DNA of 20,200 nt. Origin: Chara braunii (taxonomy: Eukaryota > Streptophyta > Charophyceae > Charales > Characeae). The DNA lies in the NCBI GenBank assembly GCA_003427395.1, contig BFEA01000519.1, forward strand, positions 720,698 through 740,897, written 5' to 3'. The translations under genes and the position numbers were made by a program. Numbering within the stretch: the stretch's first letter is position 1; each line of letters opens with the position of its first letter. Positions 1 through 8,262 of this stretch are shown piece after piece. Below the pieces are notes generated by a model that was not told the origin of the DNA, made no database searches, and saw only the letters and a program-made list of their open reading frames with translations.

Positions 1-250
1 GTTCGGGAAGGTGGGGGTGTCGGTTCCTGAACGTCCGGGGGTACGGGGTGTGTTTGCTGAGGTAGAGGCTACGAAGTGGTGGAGGCTTGCAGTGGGGTTC
101 CGGAGTTCAGTGAGGTGGGGGTTGCTTCGGTGGTGCGGGGGTAGGCTAGCTGGGCGGGGTCGGCGGGCTCGGTAATGGCGGTGCATGCGGTTGGGCTGGG
201 CGGATGGCGGAGGCCATGGAGCAGGTGTTTTATTTTTATTTTTTTTGTGG
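1..250. other. G-rich sequence without recognisable gene
   Basis: The first ~230 bases are strongly G/T-biased on the plus strand, with many GGGG runs, and end in a short T-rich tract (TTTTATTTTTATTTTTTTT, about 228-247). I see no coding frame with protein-like composition. The short open frames that begin here run into the palindromic repeat downstream and are shadows of it. Confidence 0.5.
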
Positions 251-339
251 TGGGACCCCCAGCGCTCCCGGCGTGTACAGCGATGTGCCCGCAGCCACGA
301 GCGCGCCCCCCGTTGTTCGATTTCCCGCGGAACGGCGAC

Positions 340-639
340 GACGTTCAACGGGGATTCAACGGACATTCAACGGCGTTGAATCCGTTCAATGGTCTTTTGA
401 CGGCCGTTCAACGGGTTCAACGGGGATACAACGGCGAGGTCAATGACAAACACTTTTTTTTGTGTCCACGCCAACATGCCCGCGGGCCCGACGGCTGTTG
501 CGAGCGGTCCGTTGAACGGTGTTCAACGGGAAGGCCCCGTTGATTTGTTCAACGGGGTTTCAACGGGGCCCCCAGCGCTGATCAACGGGTACAACGGCGT
601 TGAAAAAATCTCGTTGCCTGTTGAATGGACACACAGTCC
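340..639 (+). repeat. Left array of TTCAACGG palindromes (outer arm of an inverted repeat)
   Basis: The segment is dense in TTCAACGG and its complement CCGTTGAA, arranged as near-perfect palindromes: 365-381 (ATTCAACG/CGTTGAAT, 1-nt centre), 509-529 (CCGTTGAAC/GTTCAACGG, 3-nt loop) and 535-557 (CCCCGTTGA/TCAACGGGG, 5-nt loop). The part from about 450 to 639 is homologous, in inverted orientation, to about 19932-20115. The best stretch is 583-639 against 19932-19988, which I judge by eye to match at roughly 50 of 57 positions. Both sides also share a T-rich tract and a GTGTCC-containing segment farther out. It could be a terminal inverted repeat of one large element or simply two members of a dispersed family. 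Confidence 0.7.
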
Positions 640-960
640 ATTTGTACCCCAGGTGGAGCACCTCACCCGGTGGGTCCGCCACATTGGTATCGGAGCGGGA
701 TCGATCCTTGATCCCGCCCACCCACCCTAGTCATCCCGCTGTCCGGTCGTGGACGGCACTGTACTTTCCCGGTTGGGAAAGTAGGGCAGAAGATCTGCCC
801 GCCATCATTACAGGCACCACGGAGCTGCAGCAGATGAAAAGCAGCATCTTGTAGGCCGACTGCAATCATTGCGGGCAACAGAAGTTCTTGGCCGCTTGTG
901 CAAGAGGGTCGAAGCAGCAAGCTCCGACAGCCTCACTGGCGGCGCTGTGAAATTTTGGCT
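640..960. other. Unassigned intergenic-like segment
   Basis: No convincing gene is visible. Small self-complementary pieces are present, for example AGGTGGAGCACCT near 652 and GGATCGATCC near 698. Homology to the right-end repeat stops abruptly at about 639, so this is the first sequence of whatever separates the two halves of that repeat. Confidence 0.4.
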
Positions 961-963
961 GCG

Positions 964-1083
964 AAAATTTTCGTTTTTTGCGTAATGGTGATCATGCACT
1001 TTGCGGCACGTTGGGTTTGAACCCGGGCAAACGGCGGCGTCGGACGTTACGAGGCGGTGTGATAACCACTGCGCCACTTGGGG
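964..1083 (-). mobile_element. tRNA-derived (SINE-like) pol III module
   Basis: Read on the minus strand, the segment has an internal RNA polymerase III promoter. A box A-like TGGCGCAGTGG lies at 1076-1066 and a box B-like GGTTCAAACCC at 1023-1013, about 43 bp apart, as in tRNA genes. A CTCGTAA string sits where the anticodon loop would be (anticodon CGT, threonine-like). The acceptor strands (CCCCAAG and GTGCCGC) do not pair, and the anticodon and T stems are degenerate, so this is not a functional tRNA. A TTTT stop on the minus strand occurs at 967-964, inside the perfect palindrome CGAAAATTTTCG (962-973), giving a possible ~120-nt transcript. A SINE head or a tRNA pseudogene are the two readings. 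Confidence 0.5.
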
Positions 1084-1131
1084 CAGGTGGCTGGAACGGA
1101 CAATAGGAGTTTTTTGCACCCCCCCCCCCTT

Positions 1132-1187
1132 GTCGACGAGTTCGGAAGGAGTCTTGTGCCCCCTCCCCTCGTCGACGAGTTCGGAAG
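1132..1187 (+). repeat. Two-copy direct repeat, 39 bp period
   Basis: The 17-mer GTCGACGAGTTCGGAAG occurs at 1132-1148 and again at 1171-1187, each preceded by a C-rich run. This is a local tandem duplication. Open frames across it on both strands are low in complexity and look incidental. Confidence 0.75.
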
Positions 1188-1352
1188 TGCAGCTGGAGGT
1201 GGGGGTAGGGTCTGTTTCGGGGCCGAGTTTCAAGGTTCCGCTTATTGGAAGTATCGTGGTGAAAGATTTCATGCCCCCACGTTTCGGCGGGTTTGGAGGC
1301 TAGGCTAGAGCGGGGGTAGGATGAGTTTCCAGTGTTGTTTGTGGCTTGAAGA

Positions 1353-1367
1353 CCCCTTAATAAGGGG
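1353..1367. repeat. Perfect 7-bp-arm palindrome
   Basis: CCCCTTAATAAGGGG is a palindrome with 7-bp arms around one central base. The following AGGGGCTGATC is repeated at about 1429-1440. A cruciform or an intrinsic RNA hairpin is possible. No neighbouring gene gives it a role. Confidence 0.5.
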
Positions 1368-1509
1368 CTGATCTACACTGGTGAGGGTCTGCTCACACAA
1401 CACACCCTGGTGCTGCAGTGCTGCTGCGAGGGGCTGATCAAGCTGGCTTGCTGCCGCAAAACCCTCCTATTCTTGGTATAACTTGTGTCCTTGGAGATAC
1501 CAAGGGTCA

Positions 1510-1905
1510 GGTATCACTTCCCTCTTCCATCTCTCCACTATTCCACTTTCTCTACCTCCTCTCTCTCCTCTTACTCACCCCACTGACTTCCTTCTAATCA
1601 CTCTCACTACTCATACCCCTCTCCCCACCCCACCTTTTCTCCCACCACCCACTATTCTTCTCTATTTTATTCATTTATTTTCTTTTTTTTCTCTCTTCTC
1701 TCTACTTTTTGATCCCTCTCTACCTTTCTCATCCCTTTCTCTCCCTTTCTCCCTCCCTCCTCTCCCCCAACTACAACCCCATCACTCCCCCCATCTCCCC
1801 CTTTACTCTTTTTCTCTCTCACCTATTTTTCTCTTTTCTGCTTAACTTTTTCATCCCCCTTCCCCCCAACTTCAATTTTTTTTTATTTTTTTTTTTCCAT
1901 TTTTT
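1510..1905 (+). repeat. Polypyrimidine tract
   Basis: Roughly 400 bases contain almost only C and T on the plus strand, with scattered A and very few G. Long open frames here (Ser/Leu/Pro/Phe only) exist merely because stop codons need purines. They are not genes. The tract grades into T- and A-rich sequence up to about 2040. Such a purine/pyrimidine-asymmetric tract can adopt triplex structure (inference). Confidence 0.8.
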
Positions 1906-2070
1906 TTAAATTTATATTTGCTCTTTTTTCCCAAAAAATTGAATTATCTTATTCCCCACCCTCTTTTCTCATTTTCTGATTTATTTCATTTTTTTTTTAT
2001 TTATTCTAAAAATTCGAATTTCTTTGCGGCACCCTTAAATCCAATTAGGTGTTAGTTAATAGTCATTCTT

Positions 2071-2390
2071 GCTTCGAAACACATTTTGACCCCGTAAGGG
2101 TAACGAAGTGCTGCCGAAATTTTCCCATTTTACTTAGCCTTACTTCTTGACGGCGCACTTCGACCCCATGGGGGTAACGAAATGCTGCCGAAATTTTTAA
2201 GAAATCCTACACTTAATTTCTCTTCACATCCTCATCTACTTATTTATTTATTTATTTTTCTATTTTTTTATTTATTATTTATTTATTTATTTTTATAAAA
2301 TTTTTAATTTGCAGTTTTTATCTTGGTATCTTCCTTCCTTTGGCGCATTCTTGACCCCATGGGGGGCAAGGAAATGCAGCCGAAAATCCC
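2071..2390 (+). repeat. Three hairpin modules ending in TGCCGAAATTTT, with TTTA microsatellite
   Basis: Three diverged modules have cores at about 2110, 2184 and 2376. In the best one, GCACTTCG (2155-2162) pairs with CGAAATGC (2178-2185) with one mismatch, enclosing CCCCATGGGG, and is followed by TGCCGAAATTTTT. The others show the same order with more decay. A TTTA-rich microsatellite (about 2237-2300) separates the second and third, and another lies at about 2440-2515. The same module occurs in opposite orientation in both tandem units (arrays at about 5.6 and 12.5 kb). Its position just upstream of the gag-like frame suggests it belongs to an LTR or leader of that element (inference). Confidence 0.65.
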
Positions 2391-2605
2391 CAAAAAATAA
2401 ATATTATTTCTCTCCTCACATTTTATTTCCTTATTTCATTAATTATTTTTATTATTTATTTATTTTCTTATTTATTTTTATTTTTCTCGCAAATTTCACT
2501 ATTTATTTATTTTTCTCCCGCCTTCCCCCCATGCTTGCTATTTTATTTTCTTCATTAGGTCACCGGTACCCTACCGTAACCACTCAAACTCCGGTTAGGA
2601 TTTTC

Positions 2606-2632
2606 TTAGGGTTTTTCTAGGGTTTTGGGTTT
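2606..2632 (+). promoter_or_regulatory. Telo-box-like AGGGTTTT cluster
   Basis: TTAGGG is followed by two AGGGTTTT-type motifs within about 27 bases, just ahead of the gag-like frame. Such motifs are frequent in plant promoters and 5' leaders (established knowledge). Here the run is too short and imperfect to be an interstitial telomere. Any regulatory role is inference. Confidence 0.3.
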
Positions 2633-4082
2633 TCCTAACCCCCCCTACTTCCCTTCCCATTCGGGCACCCTGGACCCGAACCACCCCTCCCCCTTTGATG
2701 CCGCGCCCGCTAGGCTCACTAGCATCGTCCGCCGCTTTTTACCACAGACCCCCCCCTACGCCCTTCGCTCACGCGGACCTCCTCTGGCCCCCTCCAGTCC
2801 GGCCCGTTACCTCCCTATGGCCGACGGCGGGTCACAAGCCGCCGACGAGGCGATGACCTCGGCACTGGGCTTCAGACCCATGCCGGCGGACCAGGGTCAT
2901 CAGCCCCAGGGGGATCTGCACACCCTCCTCACCTCCCTCCTCGCGCCCATCCAGGTGCAACTCTCGACCCTCACGCCCTTACAGGCGCAGGTGGCGACCC
3001 TTGCCACCGATATGTAGCAACTCCAGGACGCTGCCTGTCCTTCACATCCTGACTCTCTCTCTTCTCCTGGTTACCAGTCTAGGTCCCCAATCCTCTGACG
3101 GGGTGGTCACGGTGGAGCTTCCTCCTCCGCTGCCCTCGACCCGGCCATCTTGGTGACCCTCCACGCCCCTAGCTCGACAGTCGCCACGAACCAGGCCCTC
3201 CCCCACTCTACGGTCGCACCCGCCTAAATTCCGGTCGCTACGACCACAGGACTAAAACCCGCTGCTGCGGTCTCAACTTTTTCAAGGTGCCCCGCTTCTC
3301 CCTCCCCTTCGCACGACCGCAGCGCCACCTGGCTCTCCCCCCTATGGGATGCCCTGCACCGCTCGTGCGTCCACTTCCCCCACTCTTCCTCCTTCTACTC
3401 CTCACTACGTTCGACGTCTCGAGAACGAGTTTGCCCCGACCCGGGCCGACTTCGCCGTCTTACGCCTTCAGCCACCCCCACCCTCACAGGTGGCCGCGCC
3501 TTCGGGTGCACCCCCTCCTCTACTCTTTCTTCCATGCAGGCTTGCTTCCCTCGCCCTGCACCTTATCTTGCCCCATCCTACCTTCTTCCTATTCCCTTGG
3601 TTGCCGCGACTTCTACCGCAGCTCCCTCGCAGCCTGTCGCGGTTGCCCCCGCCGGTCCCCCATGACGTTCGGGCGTACAGTCAGTTGCGCCCCTTTCCCC
3701 AGGACTTGTGCCGACTCACTCAGTCGTAGCACAGACCTCTGCTCCTCGATCCCCTCGCCACCAAAACAGTGGTGCACCACTCGTCCGCTTGGCGGACATT
3801 GCCTTGTACGACAGTGTCGAGCGCATCGGTCCGGCATCACACAAGGGCAGTGCAGGACCCTCCCGGCCGCGTCACGCAGGAGTTGGATTTAATCCTCGTC
3901 GCAAATACACATGGAGCTTCCGCAAGCCGCTCCGGCCGAGTGCGCCAGCCATACCTCTCGTGAGCCCCTACGACATGATAGGGCCTACGGGAGGCACAAC
4001 TTACCTCCACCTTACGGGAGTTGTCACCTTCCTTCGGTGGGCGTATCCCCGCCGAGCTACCAGTCCACAGTACGAAAGCTGA
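2625..4082 (+). pseudogene. Decayed gag-like retroelement reading frame
   Basis: One reading frame runs the whole length (about 486 codons), interrupted only by TAG at 3015, TGA at 3096, TAA at 3225 and TGA at 3663. It ends at TGA 4080 and could extend to TAA 4269. The N-terminal part contains an arginine-rich stretch with PYALRSR, a methionine followed by ADGGSQAADE, and a Leu/Gln-rich amphipathic stretch (AQVATLATDM, stop, QLQDAA) suggesting a coiled coil. The middle is Pro/Ser/Ala-rich linker. The last third is basic and less biased (for example ADIALYDSVERIG). This resembles the Gag start of Ty3-type elements, but no CCHC zinc knuckle, protease or RT motif is visible. The strand is C/T-rich, so all three frames have few stops. 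I prefer this frame because its composition stays protein-like across the stops. Identity as Gag is tentative. Confidence 0.45.
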
Positions 4083-5079
4083 TCAGCTACAATCGCAGAG
4101 GTGGACCAGCCGAGGGCGTTTCTCGTTCGTTGTAGCATAGGGGGTACGCGCGGTAGTACGCCTCTATCGGACCTGCACGCGAACCGACATCTTGGGGGAC
4201 TGAAGTCCCAAGCGCGACCCGTCGTCGGTCGACTAGGACACATCCCACACACCACGTGCACACCGCTATAAAGAACATAAAAATAAAAACACACATGCAT
4301 ACGTAAACATATACAAATACAGAACGACACTGAACAAACAACTCGACAACACTCCTACTCCCTTAGTAGTCATCCCATAACTTTCCGATGTGGAAACCGG
4401 ATAGGCGTCGCGCGCAAGACTTAGTATAAAACCGCGCGGACGCAGGGCTAACTCATATCGATTCACAGTGCAAGCGTACGCAAGTGATTGCAATGATGGC
4501 GTACTATGTAGTACCTACACTCAAGCGATCCTCGTTAATCTCGAGGGTCGCATTCGACACTCAAGTGTCGGCTGACATGCGCCTTGAGGGTTAATCTCTC
4601 GACGTTGGACAACCGCCAAGGGCGATTGAAAACCACACCCTCTTCTGCACCCTGCGGAGAGTGGGTGGTACACGGGTTCATACCTGTGGTGGCAATCGTC
4701 TCTTATTGCCTTGGAGACCAACTCCATCATCTAGGGCCTGGAAACGAGTCAAGGGGTTTGACTTTGACGGTTGCCATGGACTACAACGTCCAACCATAGA
4801 AATTATAAAGAGCAAAGCATAAAAGAGGATCTCCCTCTTCTCTCAAGAACATAATCTGTTTAACCCTTACGTGCGGTCCCAGTAGGCCAGGTGAAACACT
4901 CAAGACATATGTATTTACATATATATAGAGGGTTATAAATATGTGACGATCACTTCTCACAATCATAGTGAGACTCCTCTCAGCCATATATATGTATATG
5001 AGCGCAGACAGTCAAATCCAAAGTCTGAATCACCAAACATATCTGCAATCACATCAAAGATTCAACCAAAAGCTCATGC
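4083..5079. other. Unassigned segment between gag-like frame and tandem units
   Basis: No gene is recognised. The sequence changes from GC-rich to AT-rich, contains a TATA-like site (4425) and ATA/TAT-rich patches (about 4906-4940 and 4986-4999), and has only short open frames without domain signals. It may include the rest of the decayed retroelement or its LTR, but I found no TG...CA-bounded direct repeat to prove this. Confidence 0.4.
4425..4431 (+). promoter_or_regulatory. TATA-box-like site
   Basis: TATAAAA sits in a GC-rich setting (GCGCGCAAGACTTAG before it, CCGCGCGGACG after it), as in many LTR or core promoters. No matching downstream coding frame is seen, so it is only a candidate. 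Confidence 0.3.
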
Positions 5080-5559
5080 ACTACACGGGGTCAACTTCAA
5101 TTATTCCCTGCACTCACATCCCTTGCTTTTAGCCATACAAGCCTCACTCTTTGTGCAACTCTCCAAAATAAGATACTCATTATTTTTCTTTAAATCGTCA
5201 TTCAAATGAAATCCGGGTGAAAACACAACAAAATAGTTCAAATCACAAGGCTAAAACCTTTAGGTTGAGTGACAGGAGTGGATTGGAGTTGAATCGTAAA
5301 CCGACGACTCGGCAACCGATCTTTTATCAATGATAAAAAAAGATGATTCTTGTAGGATCAAACTGAATCTAGCCCAAATCCTAAATCAATCGATTAAGAA
5401 GACATGTAACACAAGGCAGGTCAATCCCCAAGCTAAAATCATAAGTGTATGGAGAATGCAGCTCCATATCACGATGTCACTCGAATCATCCTATTTAAGT
5501 AAGCTTAAGCCTACCTCTAAGCAAATGTCAAAGAAAAGGTAGACCTTTGGTAGAGTCTC

Positions 5560-5571
5560 CTCTGTACAGAG
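5560..5571. repeat. Perfect 12-bp palindrome CTCTGTACAGAG
   Basis: The palindrome is retained unchanged in unit 2 at 12417-12428, just beyond the MITE insertion site. It precedes the 123 bp repeat array in both units. A protein-binding site is possible, but nothing else supports one. Confidence 0.4.
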
Positions 5572-5599
5572 TGAATTGTCAAAATTGCCACGTGTCAAA

Positions 5600-6180
5600 A
5601 TATAATCTAACTCCTTCAAACTAAGAAAATTTCGACAGCGCTTCCCGTAGGAAAAATGTCTTTCCAGAATTTTTAATAACTTAAATATGAAAAAAAAAAA
5701 AAAAACTTAATTCTGGAAAGTCAAATTTTGTCTAACTCCCTGAATTAGTAAAAATTTGGGCAGCACTTCCTTTAGAAAGGTAGACTTCCCTGATTTATAC
5801 TAAGTCAGATATGAACTCAGAGCAAAACATGAGTTCAACTAAGACAAAATTTAACTAGCTCCTTAGATTTGTAAAAACTTCGACAGCGCTACCCGTAGAG
5901 GAAGTGCTATTCCAAAATTTATACAAAGCTGAGTTCTAAATATAAAGTGGCTTTGACTTTTCAAGGTCTAATTTTGTCCAACTCCCTAAATTAACAAAAA
6001 TTTGGGCAGCACTTTAGAAAATGAGGTGTCCAAATTTTTACTAAGCCAAAAGGTCAAAAAAGCTGGACCCTGAGAAAAACAAAATCTGACTAACTCCTTG
6101 GTTTTGTAGAAATTTCGGCAGCGTTTCCCGTAGAGAAAGTGACTTACCAAGATTTATACAAACCCAAGTATAACAAAAGA
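5600..6180 (-). repeat. Array of five ~123 bp repeats (unit 1)
   Basis: Repeat cores CAGCGCTTCCC or CAGCACTTCC lie at 5636, 5761, 5884, 6007 and 6119, that is spacings of 125, 123, 123 and 112 bp. Each repeat has TAACTCC, an A-rich stretch, AAATTTCGG or AAATTTGGG, the core, and a ~55 bp tail. Two subtypes alternate: A (cGACAGCGCTTCCCGTAG) and B (GGGCAGCACTTCCTTTAG), giving A-B-A-B-A, a higher-order dimer. Read on the minus strand, the core matches the TGCCGAAATTTT module near 2.1 kb. I have an unverified impression of similar motifs in plant repetitive DNA. Confidence 0.75.
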
Positions 6181-6454
6181 TCCCAGAAAATGTAGAAATT
6201 GATATAAGTAGGAAAAACTAAACTTAGAAAATGCAGGAATTGAAACTAACTCTTGTGGCTCTAGCACGTGGCGAGCAACTAAAACAACTGCATACCAAAC
6301 AGGAAACTCAGACTAAATAGTAGTCGCACTCAATCACATGCAGGCCAAACCACAAAGGTAAGTACTCTCACCGTCTACAAGTCAATCAGGACAAACAATA
6401 GTTCGTAATCTCTCAATGATTTATCCCTTTATACCCAGTTTACAGAGGGCATAA

Positions 6455-7175
6455 AGCTAGACCACCCAAACTTATGGAACATGTCTAGCTCAGCCATGGA
6501 GTATACACAAACACAGGGCACAACAACTTTTTTATTGTTTGGGCATGTGACTAGGTCACCCTGGTCGCCTTTAACTGTTTAAGTATCCCAACTTTATATA
6601 TTTGTCTGCACTTTTAGTCTTTTGAGGTAGCATATAACTGAACCGATTATCTTCAGCTCAAGATTCAGTCTGCCTCTTCGTACCACAAGTTTATTCTTAA
6701 TTAGTACTCTCTTCAGTTGGTGATAGGTTATATTCAAACCACCCAAACTTATGGGACCCTATCTGACTAACCTGTTCATAAGTAATATAGTAATAAAATA
6801 TAGCCAAATTATAACCTTCTGGTTCCAACATGTGCGAGATGTTCGACCAAGACCACCCAAACTTATGGAACATGTCTTGGTCCTCAGCCTAATTCATTTC
6901 TCTCAAAGCCAAAGCAGAAAGAGGTTGAGTCACCCAAACTTATGGAACATGCTCAAACCTCCTCGTTCAGGAACTAAAAAAACTGACAACAACCCAAAGT
7001 AAACAAGACGACCAAGCCACCCAAACTTATGGAACATGCTTGGTTCCTGAAAACTCAATCACATTCAGCCCTCACAAGTCAGAGCAACCAGACCACCCAA
7101 ACTTATAGAACATGTCTGGTTCTCCAGGCAATTCAAAAATAAACACAGCACTAGGTCTCCCCAAACTTATGGGGA
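6455..7175. repeat. Hairpin array with conserved 20-nt loop (unit 1)
   Basis: Seven copies of the motif CACCCAAACTTATGGAACAT or close variants are each flanked by complementary arms of different sequence. Perfect or near-perfect members: 6455-6490 (AGCTAGAC/GTCTAGCT), 6845-6882 (GACCAAGAC/GTCTTGGTC), 6921-6961 (GAGGTTGAGT with GCTCAAACCTC, one bulge and one wobble), 7010-7045 (GACCAAGC/GCTTGGTT, one wobble) and 7086-7121 (AACCAGAC/GTCTGGTT). Weaker members are at about 6722-6763 and 7151-7182 (loop variant CCCCAAACTTATGGGG). The loop length is exactly 20 nt in all five good ones. Spacers between hairpins are unrelated to each other. Function is unknown. Confidence 0.85.
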
Positions 7176-7182
7176 CTTCCCA

Positions 7183-7789
7183 GCCTCAAATGACCCAGTC
7201 AAACCTCATGCGAAACTGCCTTCCTCCCAACCTTTCCCCAGATGCAATCTCACAATCTGCTTTCAGTCAAACAACAAAAACTGAAACTGAATTTGCACAA
7301 TCATTCCTTTATTAAATCTGATTTATGTCCTGAAGTCAGACTGAAAGTCAAAATAGGGAGACAGGCAACATACTCAGTCAAACATAATAATGATTACAAG
7401 TAGGGGTTATACTCAGGTTTATAAAAGGAAAACGAAACCATTACCTCTCAGTTCCCTGCCTCTAGAACTCCTCCCGAGTTCCGACAGAGCTCCCGCAATC
7501 GGTGGGCTAACTCCCCACAGAGTCTTGCTGCGGTCCTACAGGTTGCAATCCCGCCTGCCGCCTTCCTCTCAGAACAGGATTAGATTGTGAGTAAGAAGGA
7601 TAGAATGAAGGGTTTCATACGCTCGAGGTACAGGAGAGGGACAAATTCAACTCTCAGGAGAGGGCCTTGTTGCTTTGATGCTCCTTAGGGCCCCGCAATG
7701 ATGGCCAAAAACAACAGTTTGGTCAAACTTGAAGTAAAACTGTTGAATCACCCCTCTGACGATCTCCCAAATCACAGCCACAATCGCCT
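7183..7789. other. Non-coding part of unit 1 between hairpins and TATA-like site
   Basis: This segment is conserved in unit 2 (about 14446-15061). It has only short open frames without protein-like features. AC-rich sequence near 7250-7310 is followed by a GC-richer stretch around 7440-7560 (GAACTCCTCCCGAGTTC). It could be a long untranslated leader or promoter region. No direct signal supports a gene. Confidence 0.45.
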
Positions 7790-7796
7790 TATAAAG
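7790..7796 (+). promoter_or_regulatory. TATA-box-like site, unit 1
   Basis: TATAAAG within CGCCTTATAAAGAGTCTGAC lies about 470 bp upstream of the first protein-like frame of the unit on the same strand. The site is identical in unit 2. The palindromic core TTATAA also allows a weaker minus-strand reading. No transcription start can be proved from sequence. Confidence 0.35.
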
Positions 7797-8262
7797 AGTC
7801 TGACACCACCTTCAAAAAATCGGCTCCAACCTCTAGCTAAGCGGGGCTACGCAGCCTAGGATGGTTGTCTACTCAAATAGAACACATTCCCTGGGCTCTA
7901 CTTGAAATGTAGGCAACTTTAGTGAGAGCTCAACCGATAACTGTATTTAATTGTGCGCAGTTGCAGGGCACCGCAGCAGTGCACTGCACACAATAGAGCC
8001 CCGCAACTAATCCCCCATCAGCATTACTTATTCAGTCATCAGCATGCCTTAATATATGGCAACTATCCCTACGAATGGAACCGCGAACCGCTTCTATGCC
8101 GCAGCAGTTTCGTGATTATGAGTAGAATGGCCGTCAACATCCGGTAAAAAACAACAGTTTTCAAGGAAACCACACTGAAATCCGATTACCCGTTGAAGTC
8201 TTGGCAATAGTTGTAGTCTGAGCAGCATCTGAAGTCAGAACAGCGGTGGCCTGAGAAGCATT

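Noticed and set aside
995-1083. Functional tRNA-Thr(CGT)
   Set aside because: Acceptor, anticodon and T stems do not pair; only the promoter boxes survive.
1483-1909. Ser/Leu/Pro/Phe ORFs
   Set aside because: They are artefacts of a polypyrimidine tract that cannot encode stops.
2606-2632. Interstitial telomere
   Set aside because: Only a few imperfect TTAGGG/AGGGTTTT words; too short.
3287-3892. 201-residue ORF in another frame
   Set aside because: It overlaps the longer gag-like frame. The C/T-rich strand keeps all frames open, and the composition here is less protein-like.
6455-7121. CRISPR-like array
   Set aside because: The constant part is a hairpin loop, spacings are irregular, stems differ between copies, and the sequence is eukaryotic in character. 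There are no cas genes.
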